Source: Pseudomonas sp. Irchel s3h17
GTDB lineage: Bacteria > Pseudomonadota > Gammaproteobacteria > Pseudomonadales > Pseudomonadaceae
Length of the DNA: 54,647 bases
Direction: 5' to 3'
Assembly (NCBI RefSeq): GCF_900187505.1
Contig: NZ_FYDL01000024.1
Span: 1-54,647, forward strand
Below, one piece after another: positions 8,120 through 16,012 of this stretch. Position 1 is the stretch's first letter. Every line of letters starts with the position of its first letter. The position numbers and the translations under genes are program-made. The notes under the pieces were generated by a model that worked only from the letters and a program-made list of their open reading frames with translations, made no database searches and had not been told where the DNA came from.

Positions 8120-11100
8120 ATGGGTAAGCGTATGTTGAATTTCTGGAAAACAATCCGGGCCGCGGCCACCCGCACTCAACGCCGACTTCAGGTGAGCATG
8201 CCGGTCCTGGTAGTGCTGGGTGTGGTGATCGCGTTGATCGGTATCTGGTGGCTGGGCCCGCACTGGGTGTGGGAGGGCCATCAACCGCTGGTCGAGTGGT
8301 CCATGCGTATCGCGGCCAGCGTTGGAGTGGTCATGGTACCGCTGCTGATCTGGGGGCTGCGGCTGCAGGCTCGCCAGCGGCAATGGCAGGCCGAGCGCCG
8401 TCAGGCAAGCGCGCTTGCCGGGGACCCCTGCCTGCAGGATCTCGAACGCCAGCAATGCAGCCTGGACGAGAGTCTGGCGGTATTGCGCAAAAGACTCGCC
8501 CACGAGGATATCTATCGGCTCCCCTGGTATGTGCTATTGGGGGCGGAGGCGGCCGGCAAGACCAGCCTGGTCTCGCGCTTCAACGAGCATGTGCCGCTGT
8601 TCGACCTGGCCCGGCGGGGCGATGAGCCTGGCAGGGAAGAGCGCGACGATGTGCAATGGTGGCTGGGGCATGAGGCGGTACTGATCGACACCCCGGGTGG
8701 CTTTGTCACCCAGCCCATGGCCGCAGACGAAGGGGCGCCGCCGACCTATGCACGTCGCTGGGTGCATTTGCTCGGATGGTTGGCGGACAACCGCAGTCGC
8801 CGGGCGCTCAACGGCATTGTGCTGACGATCGATCTTGCGCGGCTGATGGCGCAATCCGTTGCAGAGCGTCAAGCCGCGCAGACCGTAATACGCTCACGCC
8901 TGGATGAGTTGACGCAACAACTGGGCGTTCGCTTGCCGTTGTACGTGGTCCTCAGCAAGATCGACTTGCTGGAGGGCTTCGAAGAGTTCTTCAGTCGCTT
9001 GCCCGCGGCTGCGCGCGATGAAGTGATGGGCTTCACGTTCTCGCTGAATTCGGTCGATCGCCATGATGCCTGGCTGGAAGAGTTCGACAGCAGCTACGCA
9101 CGTTTCGCCGTACGCTTCGGTGAGCGGGTGATGGACGCGCTGAGCGACCCGCGAATGGCGATGCATCGGCATCGTCTGCTGGCGGTCTCGCGCCAGTTGG
9201 CAGGCATTCGCCATGTGCTGAGTGTGTTTTTGTTCAATGCCTTGAACGGTGGCCGCCACACTCAGTCAGCCCTCGTACGAGGGGTCTATTTCTCTTCAGT
9301 CTGCCAACAGGGGGTAACGCTCAACTGTTTTGTGGACGCGGCGGCAGAATCTCACGATCTGGGCGCGTCGGCTGCGCACGCCAAGCGTGCCGGGGGAAAC
9401 CTCGTCTACTCGGCCCGACAACTGTTCCAGCGCGTGATCTACCCCGAAGCCGGCCTGGCCGGCGACAACATAAAGGTTGCCCGTAGCAAGCGGCGGCTGC
9501 TGATTGCCGGCTTCAGTGTTGCCTCCATGGGGTGCCTGCTGGCGCTGGGGACGTGGCAGTTCTACTCTGGCGTCAACCGCGACAAGGCACTGAGTGTGTT
9601 GGCCAAGAGCCGGGAGTTCAGTGCGCGGGATATCGATGCACAGATCGACACGAGCGGTCGCAACCTGCTGGTGCCGTTGAATCAGATTCGCGATGCGGTC
9701 TCGGTCTTTGGTGACTACCGCGAGGCTTGGCCGTTGCTTTCGGACATGGGCCTGTACCAGGGCAGGGCGATTGGTCCGACCGTGGACGAGGCCTACCTCA
9801 ATCTGCTGTCCAAGCGCTTTTTACCGGCCATCGCCAGCGGTGCGCTGGAGGCGATCAACGCCGCGCCAGCCGGCAGCAACCGGCAACTGGCGGCGCTGCG
9901 GGTCTATCGCATGATCGAGGAGCGGCATAACCGCCGCCCGGCCATCGTCGAGGAGTGGGTCGCCGCCCAGTGGCAGCGCGCCTACCCTGGCCAGGGGCAA
10001 CTCCAGGTCGAGCTGATGCGGCACCTGCACTACGCCCTGAAATACGCCGACGCCGACCTGCCGCAGCACCGCGAGCGCATCGCCCAGGTGCAACAGCAAT
10101 TGCGTCAGTTGCCCATGGCGGAACGGGTCTACATGACCCTGAAACAGGACGCGCACGCACGTTTGCAGAGTGCCCTGGATGTGCGCCACGAGGTGGGTCC
10201 GGCCTTCGACATCATCTATCGTCCGCTGGCCGGCTCCGAGCATACCGCCGATGGCAGTGCGCTGGTGTTGGCCTCGCTACTCACCGCCAAGGGCTTCAAG
10301 CAGTACTTCGAACCTGGCGCCCGGGACATCACCGAACTGGCGATGATCGACCAATGGGTGCTCGGCGAGCGGCGGGAGCTGGATTACTCCGAAGAAGACC
10401 GCAAGGTGCTCACTGAACGCATCCGCGCACTGTACAGCGCCGACTATGTCGACAGCTGGCGGCGGGCGCTGAACCAGTTTGCGGTCACCGATTTCCAGGA
10501 CCTGAGCCACGGTGTGGCGGTGCTGGAGCAGGTGACCGGTCCGGCGCAGCCATTGCGGCGTCTGCTGGAAACCCTGCGTGACAACACCGTGATCTATCCC
10601 GCGGTACCGCTGGTCGAGGGTGTAGTGCCGGTCAGCACCGACAAGCTGGCGGATGCTCAGCTGCAGGCAGTGGGTATTCGTCGTGCGTTCGCCGGCTTGG
10701 CGGAGTTGCTCACGGCCAAGGGCGAGCAACCGTCCTACTATGAAGAAACCCTGCGTGCGGTGGGTGCGGTCTACGACTACGCCAAGGCCGTGCAGGACAA
10801 CCCGGATCCTGGCAAGGCGGCGCTCAAAACCGTGCTCAATCGGTTTTCCCTGGTGGGCGCCGACCCGATCGCCAACCTGCAACGCATTGCCGTGGGCCTG
10901 CCGGAGCCGATGAACCAACAGGTCAAGAAGCTCGCCGACCAGACCGCCCAAGTGTTGGTGGTCGAAGCCCTGCGTGAACTGGAAAAACGCTGGGACAGTG
11001 AGGTCTACAGTTTCTATCAGCAGCGCCTGGCCAATCGTTATCCGTTCAAGGCCAGCGGCGAGGATGCCTCGCTGGATGACTTCGAGGCCTTCTTCGGGCC

Positions 11101-11707
11101 GCAGGGGCGCTTGCAGCAGTTCCACGATCAGTACCTGAGCGTGTTCCTCGAGGACAACCTCGATGCCTTGTACTCCGACAGTCTCGGTGCTTACCTGGTG
11201 CGCAGCGACGTGCTGGAGCAACTGAAGAACGCCGAACGTATCCGCGACACCTTCTTCAACCATCGCGGTGCCCTGGCGGTCCAGCTCACCATCGAGCCCC
11301 TGGCCCTGAGTGCCACCCGCCTGAGCAGCCTGCTCAGCGTTGATGGACAGTTGATTCCCTATCAACACGGTGCCCCTCAACGCACCGGCCTGGTCTGGCC
11401 CAATACCCTGGGCAATGCCAGCGGCAGCCAGGTGACCCTGGTTCACAGCAATGGCAATACCGCGTCCTTGAGCTATCGGGGCCCGTGGTCACTGTTTCGT
11501 CTGCTCAGCCGCGGGCAGCTCAATGGCCGCACCGCCACCAGTGTCGACCTGACCTTTGGCATCGCCGATGGCCTGATGCGTTATCGGATCGGCGCGGAGA
11601 AGGCCAACAACCCGATTACCCAACGCAGTTTCGAAGGGTTTGTGTTGCCCAGGACATTGCTGCAGGAGCGTTCAGCGCAAGGGATAAAAACAGTCAGCCA
11701 ACGTTAA
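8120..11707 (+). CDS. tssM: TssM/IcmF-like T6SS inner-membrane protein
   Basis: TssM spans the inner membrane and links the T6SS baseplate to TssJ/TssL. The 1195-residue product has the family length. It has N-terminal membrane segments (residues about 27-48 and 58-80), a cytoplasmic GTPase-like domain with Walker A GAEAAGKT (residues 141-148) and the IDTPGGF motif, a third membrane segment near residues 459-480 (LLIAGFSVASMGCLLAL), then a long helical periplasmic region and a C-terminal beta domain. ATG 8120 is used; ATG 8132 (MLNFWK) would also give a complete protein. No other core tss gene is in the window, so this is the distal end of an island or an orphan copy. The next gene, nirB, starts about 580 bases on and has its own promoter. 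Confidence 0.88.
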   Translation: MGKRMLNFWKTIRAAATRTQRRLQVSMPVLVVLGVVIALIGIWWLGPHWVWEGHQPLVEWSMRIAASVGVVMVPLLIWGLRLQARQRQWQAERRQASALAGDPCLQDLERQQCSLDESLAVLRKRLAHEDIYRLPWYVLLGAEAAGKTSLVSRFNEHVPLFDLARRGDEPGREERDDVQWWLGHEAVLIDTPGGFVTQPMAADEGAPPTYARRWVHLLGWLADNRSRRALNGIVLTIDLARLMAQSVAERQAAQTVIRSRLDELTQQLGVRLPLYVVLSKIDLLEGFEEFFSRLPAAARDEVMGFTFSLNSVDRHDAWLEEFDSSYARFAVRFGERVMDALSDPRMAMHRHRLLAVSRQLAGIRHVLSVFLFNALNGGRHTQSALVRGVYFSSVCQQGVTLNCFVDAAAESHDLGASAAHAKRAGGNLVYSARQLFQRVIYPEAGLAGDNIKVARSKRRLLIAGFSVASMGCLLALGTWQFYSGVNRDKALSVLAKSREFSARDIDAQIDTSGRNLLVPLNQIRDAVSVFGDYREAWPLLSDMGLYQGRAIGPTVDEAYLNLLSKRFLPAIASGALEAINAAPAGSNRQLAALRVYRMIEERHNRRPAIVEEWVAAQWQRAYPGQGQLQVELMRHLHYALKYADADLPQHRERIAQVQQQLRQLPMAERVYMTLKQDAHARLQSALDVRHEVGPAFDIIYRPLAGSEHTADGSALVLASLLTAKGFKQYFEPGARDITELAMIDQWVLGERRELDYSEEDRKVLTERIRALYSADYVDSWRRALNQFAVTDFQDLSHGVAVLEQVTGPAQPLRRLLETLRDNTVIYPAVPLVEGVVPVSTDKLADAQLQAVGIRRAFAGLAELLTAKGEQPSYYEETLRAVGAVYDYAKAVQDNPDPGKAALKTVLNRFSLVGADPIANLQRIAVGLPEPMNQQVKKLADQTAQVLVVEALRELEKRWDSEVYSFYQQRLANRYPFKASGEDASLDDFEAFFGPQGRLQQFHDQYLSVFLEDNLDALYSDSLGAYLVRSDVLEQLKNAERIRDTFFNHRGALAVQLTIEPLALSATRLSSLLSVDGQLIPYQHGAPQRTGLVWPNTLGNASGSQVTLVHSNGNTASLSYRGPWSLFRLLSRGQLNGRTATSVDLTFGIADGLMRYRIGAEKANNPITQRSFEGFVLPRTLLQERSAQGIKTVSQR

Positions 11708-11734
11708 GGGGCGATTTTACCCGGTACGCTCGGT

Positions 11735-11768
11735 AGCCCCTCAGGCTTCTGTCATTCGAGGGGGGCTT
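11735..11768 (+). terminator. Possible hairpin end of the tssM transcript
   Basis: AGCCCCTC at 11735-11742 can pair with GAGGGGGGCT at 11758-11767, about 30 bases after the tssM stop. There is no T-run after it, so if it ends transcription it is not a classical Rho-independent site. Confidence 0.3.
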
Positions 11769-11829
11769 GGTGAGGCGTGCCCAGGCACCGCCTGCGCTTG
11801 AGGTTCCACTCACGCAAGCATCAACAGGC

Positions 11830-11845
11830 GGTGCAGGTATGCACC
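11830..11845. promoter_or_regulatory. GGTGCA-N4-TGCACC inverted repeat upstream of nirB
   Basis: A perfect 6-bp inverted repeat with a 4-base spacer, about 215 bases upstream of the sigma-54-type promoter at 12057. TGCACC is a half-site word of NtrC sites, but here the halves face away from each other compared with the NtrC consensus. It may be an enhancer-type site. The assignment is weak. Confidence 0.25.
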
Positions 11846-11938
11846 CTTATAAAGCTCGACTCTGGCGCACTGCACTACGCCAAGGCAAGACAGGTGGTTT
11901 ACCGGTGCGGCGTTCACGGCCTGAAGACCCTTGAACGC

Positions 11939-11968
11939 CGAGGTCATTGCCGATCGCCAATGACCTCG
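11939..11968. repeat. Perfect 11-bp inverted repeat, 8-base loop
   Basis: CGAGGTCATTG (11939-11949) and CAATGACCTCG (11958-11968) are exact reverse complements. It lies between tssM and nirB, about 90 bases upstream of the sigma-54-type site, with no T-run after it. It could be a regulator-binding site or an RNA hairpin in the tssM tail. No family was recognised. Confidence 0.6.
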
Positions 11969-12056
11969 AAAGCGCCGTCGCACCTGCTCGAACCGCACGG
12001 ATACAGGGGTGGCACGGTCCCTGAACAGAGTCCCGTCAACACCCTCCATCACGGTC

Positions 12057-12073
12057 TGGCACATTCACTGCAT
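12057..12073 (+). promoter_or_regulatory. Sigma-54 (-24/-12) promoter candidate for nirBD
   Basis: TGGCAC then CTGCAT, with the invariant GG (12058-12059) and GC (12070-12071) separated by exactly ten bases. One base in the -12 block differs from the TTGCA consensus. Transcription would start near 12083, giving a leader of roughly 170 bases before the attenuator, which fits nitrogen-controlled nirBD expression. Confidence 0.6.
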
Positions 12074-12169
12074 AGCCTCGATCAACAGCCACGGATGATG
12101 CAGTCCAGTGGCCCGCCCAGCCGGTCAACGACGATCGGTCGGCCCTTGCGGTCGTGGGCGCTATCGGTG

Positions 12170-12223
12170 GGTCCGGCACAGAGGTTGGATCAAACACCGC
12201 AAAAGAACAGGCAAAGACGCCTG
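12170..12223 (+). promoter_or_regulatory. ANTAR (NasT-type) antitermination RNA, two hexaloop hairpins
   Basis: Hairpin P1 has GGTCCGGC (12170-12177) pairing with GTTGGATC (12184-12191), including three G-U pairs, around the hexaloop ACAGAG. Hairpin P2 has CAGGC (12208-12212) pairing with GCCTG (12219-12223) around the hexaloop AAAGAC. Both loops carry A at position 1 and G at position 4, the known signature bound by ANTAR-domain antiterminators. The 3' arm of P2 is also the 5' arm of the terminator at 12218-12243, so P2 and the terminator exclude each other. In Pseudomonas and Azotobacter, NasT (held by NasS without nitrate or nitrite) acts this way on nitrate/nitrite assimilation operons. 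No nasST is in the window. Confidence 0.78.
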
Positions 12224-12252
12224 GAACCGCAAGGTTTCAGGCGTTTTTTTTT
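12218..12252 (+). terminator. Rho-independent attenuator before nirB
   Basis: Stem CGCCTGGAACC (12218-12228) and GGTTTCAGGCG (12233-12243), eleven pairs including one G-U, with a GCAA loop, followed by nine T at 12244-12252. It ends 39 bases before the nirB start and overlaps the P2 hairpin. Confidence 0.9.
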
Positions 12253-12291
12253 GCTTTTTGATCCGTGATTGATTTTGCCCAGGTGCTACTT

Positions 12292-14856
12292 ATGAACGCC
12301 AAGGTTGCCGAGTTGAACAAGCTGCAAACGCTGATCGTGATTGGCAATGGCATGGTCGGACATCATTGTGTCGAACAGCTGATCGAGCGGGGTGCCCTTG
12401 AGCGCTACCGGCTGCACGTCTTCAGTGAAGAACCGATGCGGGCCTACGACCGCGTGCACCTTTCCGAATATTTCACCGGTCGCGATGCCGAGTCCCTGGC
12501 GCTGTCCGAGGCGTCTCTTTACCAGACGCCGGGTGTGACCTTGCATCTGGGGGTACCGGTCCTTGCGATCGATCGCGAGCGCCGCCAAGTGATGACCGCG
12601 CAAGGCAGCGTTGCTTACGACACCTTGATCCTGGCCACCGGTTCGTACCCCTTTGTGCCGCCTGTCGAAGGCGCCGAGGGCGATTCGCGCCTGGTGTACC
12701 GCACCCTCGAAGACCTCGACGCGATCCGCGCCGCCGCTGCCAACGCCCGCCGCGGTGTGGTGGTTGGCGGTGGCCTGCTCGGCCTGGAAGCGGCCAACGC
12801 CCTGAAGAGCCTGGGCCTGGAAGCCCATGTGGTGGAGTTCGCCCCGCGCCTGATGCCGGTGCAGTTGGACGAACTGGGCGGCCTTGCGCTCAAGGCGCAA
12901 ATCGAGCGGCTGGGTGTCGGTGTGCACGTGGCGCGCGGTACGCAGTCGATCAGCCCGGGCGAGCACTACCGCTACCGGATGAATTTTTCCAACGACGAGT
13001 TCCTTGAAACCGACCTGATCGTGTTCTCGGCCGGTATCCGGGCCCAGGATGCGCTGGCCCGCCAATGCGGGTTGGAGGTCGGGCCGCGCGGTGGCGTGGT
13101 GATTGATGACCAGTGCTTGAGTCGCGACGAGAATATTTATGCCATCGGCGAGTGCGCCTCCTGGAACGGCAGTCTGTTCGGCCTGGTCGCACCGGGCTAC
13201 CAGATGGCACGCAGCGTCGCGGCCCGCCTGTGCCACGAGGCCGCCGAGCCGTTCCTGGGCGCGGACATGTCGACCAAGCTCAAATTGCTGGGCGTCGATG
13301 TCGGCTCCATCGGCGATGCACACGGCCATACGCCGGGTGCGCGCAGCTATCAGTTCATCGACGAGGCGACGGCCAGCTACCGGCGCCTGGTGGTGGACGC
13401 CACCGGCAAGCAGGTGCTGGGCGCGGTGCTGGTCGGCGACAACAGCTATTACGACACCCTGCTGCAATACATGCAGAACGGCATTGCCTTGCCGTCCGAA
13501 CCGGCCAGCCTGATCCTGCCGTCGTCCACGGGGGCGCCAACCCTGGGCCCGGCGGCGTTGCCTGAGGCGGCCACGGTCTGCTCGTGCCATAACGTCACCA
13601 AGGGTGCCATCTGCTCGGCCATCGACGGTGGATGCTCGGACCTCGGTGTGCTCAAGGCGCAGACCAAGGCCTGCACCGGCTGTGGCGGCTGTGCCGGTTT
13701 GCTCAAGCAAGTCTTCGAGCATGAGTTGGTCGCGCGGGGTGTCAGCGTCGACAAGAGCCTGTGCGAGCACTTTGCCTATACCCGTCAGGAGCTCTACGCG
13801 CTGGTGCGGGTAGAAGGGGTGATCAGCTTCGAAGAGTTGCTGGCCAGGCATGGCCGAGGCCACACCGGTTGCGATGTGTGCAAGCCGGCAGTCGGCTCGA
13901 TCCTCGCGTCGTGCTGGAACCAGCCGATCATGGACGCCTCGCTGGTGCCGTTGCAGGACACCAACGACACCTTCATGGCCAACATGCAGAAGAACGGCAC
14001 CTATTCGGTGGTGCCGCGCATTCCCGGTGGCGAGATCACCGCCGACAAGCTGATCGTGATCGGCCAGGTGGCGAAGAAATACGACCTCTATACCAAGATC
14101 ACTGGTGGCCAGCGCATCGACCTGTTCGGCGCCCAGCTGCATGAGTTGCCGCAGATCTGGGCCGAGCTGATCGAGGCCGGTTTCGAAACCGGGCACGCCT
14201 ACGGTAAATCGACCCGCACGGTGAAGTCCTGTGTCGGCAGTACCTGGTGCCGTTATGGCGTGCAGGACAGCGTGCGCATGGCCCTCGCCCTCGAGGACCG
14301 CTACAAGGGCCTGCGCTCGCCCCACAAGCTCAAGTTCGCGGTGTCCGGTTGCACCCGCGAATGCGCCGAAGCCCAGAGCAAGGACGTGGGCGTGATCGCT
14401 ACCGAGAAGGGCTGGAACCTGTATGTGTGTGGCAATGGCGGCATGCGGCCGCGCCATGCCGAACTGTTCGCCACCGACCTCGACGATGCCACCCTGGTCC
14501 GTTACATCGACCGCTTCCTGATGTTCTACATCCGTACCGCCGACAAACTGCAGCGCACCTCGGTCTGGCGTGAAAGCCTGGAAGGCGGCCTGGACTACCT
14601 CAAGGACGTGATCGTCAACGACAGCCTGGGACTGGGTGCGGAGCTCGAATCGCAGATGCAGTGGGTGGTCGATCGCTATGAATGCGAATGGGCCAACGCC
14701 CTCCAGGACCCGGAAAAGCTCAAGCGCTTCCGGACCTTCGTCAACGACCGGCGTCCCGATCCGGACCTCCATTTTGTCCAGGAACGCGGGCAGCGGCGCC
14801 CGATCATGGCGGCCGAACTCAACCTTATCCCTGTCACCGAGGAGCTTGTCCGATGA
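12292..14856 (+). CDS. nirB: NADH-dependent assimilatory nitrite reductase, large subunit
   Basis: NirB reduces nitrite to ammonium in the cytoplasm using NADH, FAD, [2Fe-2S], [4Fe-4S] and sirohaem. The 854-residue product has an N-terminal FAD/NAD domain (VIGNGMVGHH, then VVVGGGLLGLEAANAL). BFD-like Cys pairs follow (CSCHNVTKGAIC, ACTGCGGCAG, HTGCDVCKP), then the sirohaem/[4Fe-4S] domain with CVGSTWC (C-x5-C) and CTREC (C-x3-C). ATG 12292 is chosen because AGGTG sits 6 bases upstream; an in-frame GTG at 12265 lies too close to the attenuator. It overlaps nirD by ATGA. It is not followed by a nitrate reductase gene, unlike many Pseudomonas nas clusters, so that enzyme must be elsewhere or absent. 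Confidence 0.95.
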   Translation: MNAKVAELNKLQTLIVIGNGMVGHHCVEQLIERGALERYRLHVFSEEPMRAYDRVHLSEYFTGRDAESLALSEASLYQTPGVTLHLGVPVLAIDRERRQVMTAQGSVAYDTLILATGSYPFVPPVEGAEGDSRLVYRTLEDLDAIRAAAANARRGVVVGGGLLGLEAANALKSLGLEAHVVEFAPRLMPVQLDELGGLALKAQIERLGVGVHVARGTQSISPGEHYRYRMNFSNDEFLETDLIVFSAGIRAQDALARQCGLEVGPRGGVVIDDQCLSRDENIYAIGECASWNGSLFGLVAPGYQMARSVAARLCHEAAEPFLGADMSTKLKLLGVDVGSIGDAHGHTPGARSYQFIDEATASYRRLVVDATGKQVLGAVLVGDNSYYDTLLQYMQNGIALPSEPASLILPSSTGAPTLGPAALPEAATVCSCHNVTKGAICSAIDGGCSDLGVLKAQTKACTGCGGCAGLLKQVFEHELVARGVSVDKSLCEHFAYTRQELYALVRVEGVISFEELLARHGRGHTGCDVCKPAVGSILASCWNQPIMDASLVPLQDTNDTFMANMQKNGTYSVVPRIPGGEITADKLIVIGQVAKKYDLYTKITGGQRIDLFGAQLHELPQIWAELIEAGFETGHAYGKSTRTVKSCVGSTWCRYGVQDSVRMALALEDRYKGLRSPHKLKFAVSGCTRECAEAQSKDVGVIATEKGWNLYVCGNGGMRPRHAELFATDLDDATLVRYIDRFLMFYIRTADKLQRTSVWRESLEGGLDYLKDVIVNDSLGLGAELESQMQWVVDRYECEWANALQDPEKLKRFRTFVNDRRPDPDLHFVQERGQRRPIMAAELNLIPVTEELVR

Positions 14857-15239
14857 GCCAGTCCACGACCCAGCGCAGTGCTTGTTTTTCAACTCCGGAC
14901 AACGCCCGGGCCTGGCAAAGGGTGTGTGCCCAGCAGGACCTGGTGAACAACTCGGGCATCGTCGTCTGGCTCGACGGCGCCCAGGTGGCCGTGTTCTACC
15001 TGCCGGCCGCCGAGGGGCGGACCCTCTACGCCATCGACAATCATGACCCGCAATCGGGCGCGAATGTCGTTGGCCGTGGGTTGGTGGGCTGTATCAAGGG
15101 TGAGCTGGTGGTGGCATCGCCGATCTACAAGCAGCATTTCCGCCTGGAGGACGGACGCTGCCTGGAGTACCCGCAACAACGCCTGCGGGTCTGGCCGGTG
15201 CGGCTCAACGCCGGCGTGGTGGAGGTCGGGGTGGCCTGA
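14853..15239 (+). CDS. nirD: Nitrite reductase small subunit (NirD)
   Basis: NirD is the small Rieske-like partner of NirB. The 128-residue product has the fold's strands (VVWLDGAQVAVFYLP, LYAIDNHDPQSGANVVGRG, CIKGELVVASPIYKQHFRL). As in other NirD proteins, the Rieske Cys-His ligand pairs are not conserved: only one of each motif remains (one His in AIDNHD, one Cys in GCIKG), so it should not bind an iron-sulfur cluster. The start ATG 14853 overlaps the nirB stop (ATGA), giving translational coupling. Gene order and length are standard for nirBD. Confidence 0.93.
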   Translation: MSQSTTQRSACFSTPDNARAWQRVCAQQDLVNNSGIVVWLDGAQVAVFYLPAAEGRTLYAIDNHDPQSGANVVGRGLVGCIKGELVVASPIYKQHFRLEDGRCLEYPQQRLRVWPVRLNAGVVEVGVA

Positions 15240-15270
15240 CGACGCGACATTCGATTGATCAATCATCCAC

Positions 15271-15303
15271 GGCACCGGGCCTCATCCCCTGAGGCCCGGT
15301 GCC
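15271..15303. terminator. 14-bp perfect hairpin after nirD
   Basis: GGCACCGGGCCTCA (15271-15284) pairs perfectly with 15290-15303 around a five-base loop (TCCCC). No T-run follows in either direction. It lies 31 bases after the nirD stop and 23 bases before the CBS gene. It may stabilise the nirBD 3' end or slow polymerase. Confidence 0.6.
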
Positions 15304-15326
15304 CGCCAACGCCAGCGGAGACCCGC

Positions 15327-15767
15327 ATGAAAACAGCCGCACAGTTGCTCAAGTTGAAGGTCGTGCAAAACCGGCAGGTACACAGCATCGCGCCGGATGA
15401 AATGGTGCTGGAAGCCCTGAAGATGATGGCCGAGAAAAATGTGGGAGCGCTGCCGGTCATCGAGGACGGGGTGGTGGTGGGCGTGGTCAGCGAGCGCGAC
15501 TATGCGCGCAAGGTGGTCTTGCAGGGGCGCTCTTCGGTGGGCACGCCGGTCAGGGCCATCATGAGTTCACCGGTGGTGACGGCCGACAGCCAGCAGAGCA
15601 TCGAGCGCTGCATGGCGGTCATGACCGACAGTCACTTGCGCCATCTGCCGGTGGTGGAGGGTGACCGGTTGATCGGCCTGTTGTCGATTGGTGATCTGGT
15701 TAAAGAAGCCATCGTTGAACAGGCCGATCTGATCAGGCAGCTGGAGCACTACATTCGCGGGCATTGA
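15327..15767 (+). CDS. Tandem CBS-domain protein
   Basis: A 146-residue cytosolic protein consisting of two CBS repeats (a Bateman module). The first is near residues 15-70 (IAPDEMVLEALKMMAEKNVGAL, then VVGVVSERDYARKV), the second near residues 75-135 (VVTADSQQSIERCMAVMTD, then RLIGLLSIGDLVKEAI). Such stand-alone pairs bind adenine nucleotides and act as sensors; the specific ligand cannot be read here. ATG 15327 is used, with CGGAG 7 bases upstream; an earlier in-frame start at 15255 would run through the hairpin and was rejected. It follows nirD on the same strand but beyond a strong hairpin, so co-transcription is uncertain. Confidence 0.88.
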   Translation: MKTAAQLLKLKVVQNRQVHSIAPDEMVLEALKMMAEKNVGALPVIEDGVVVGVVSERDYARKVVLQGRSSVGTPVRAIMSSPVVTADSQQSIERCMAVMTDSHLRHLPVVEGDRLIGLLSIGDLVKEAIVEQADLIRQLEHYIRGH

Positions 15768-15784
15768 CGCTGCCCGTGCCGGGA

Positions 15785-16012
15785 TCAGAAATTGATCGAG
15801 GCACTCAGGCGGGCGGTCAGTGGCGCACCCTGGAACAGGTAGTTGTCGCCCATGTATTCCCCGGCGTCACGCCAGTAGCGCTGGTCGAACAGGTTGTCGA
15901 CGGTCAGGCGGAACACGGTGTCATAGCCGTCGATGCGGGTGCTGTAGCGGCTGCCGAGGTTGAAGCGCGGGGCGGACTCTCCTTCGTGGAAAGTCCGGTA
16001 AAGCACATCCAT
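15785..16012 (-). pseudogene. C-terminal fragment of a TonB-dependent siderophore receptor
   Basis: On the minus strand, 75 codons from about 16012 to the stop at 15785 encode the end of an outer-membrane receptor barrel: RFNLGSRYSTRIDGYDT, then LTVDNLFDQRYWRDAGEYMG, then a final strand ending in Phe (TARLSASINF). The frame is open for about 78 more codons upstream, but that sequence has no receptor character and no plug or TonB box is present. This is a relic left by a deletion, not a working gene. Confidence 0.75.

Noticed and set aside
11777..12268. Open frame of 163 codons between tssM and nirB
   Set aside because: It runs through the sigma-54 site, both hexaloop hairpins and the T9 terminator, has no ribosome binding site and no family character.
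12286..14892. 868-codon antisense frame covering all of nirB
   Set aside because: High third-position GC leaves the opposite strand free of stops. The sense frame is a clear nirB with every cofactor motif.
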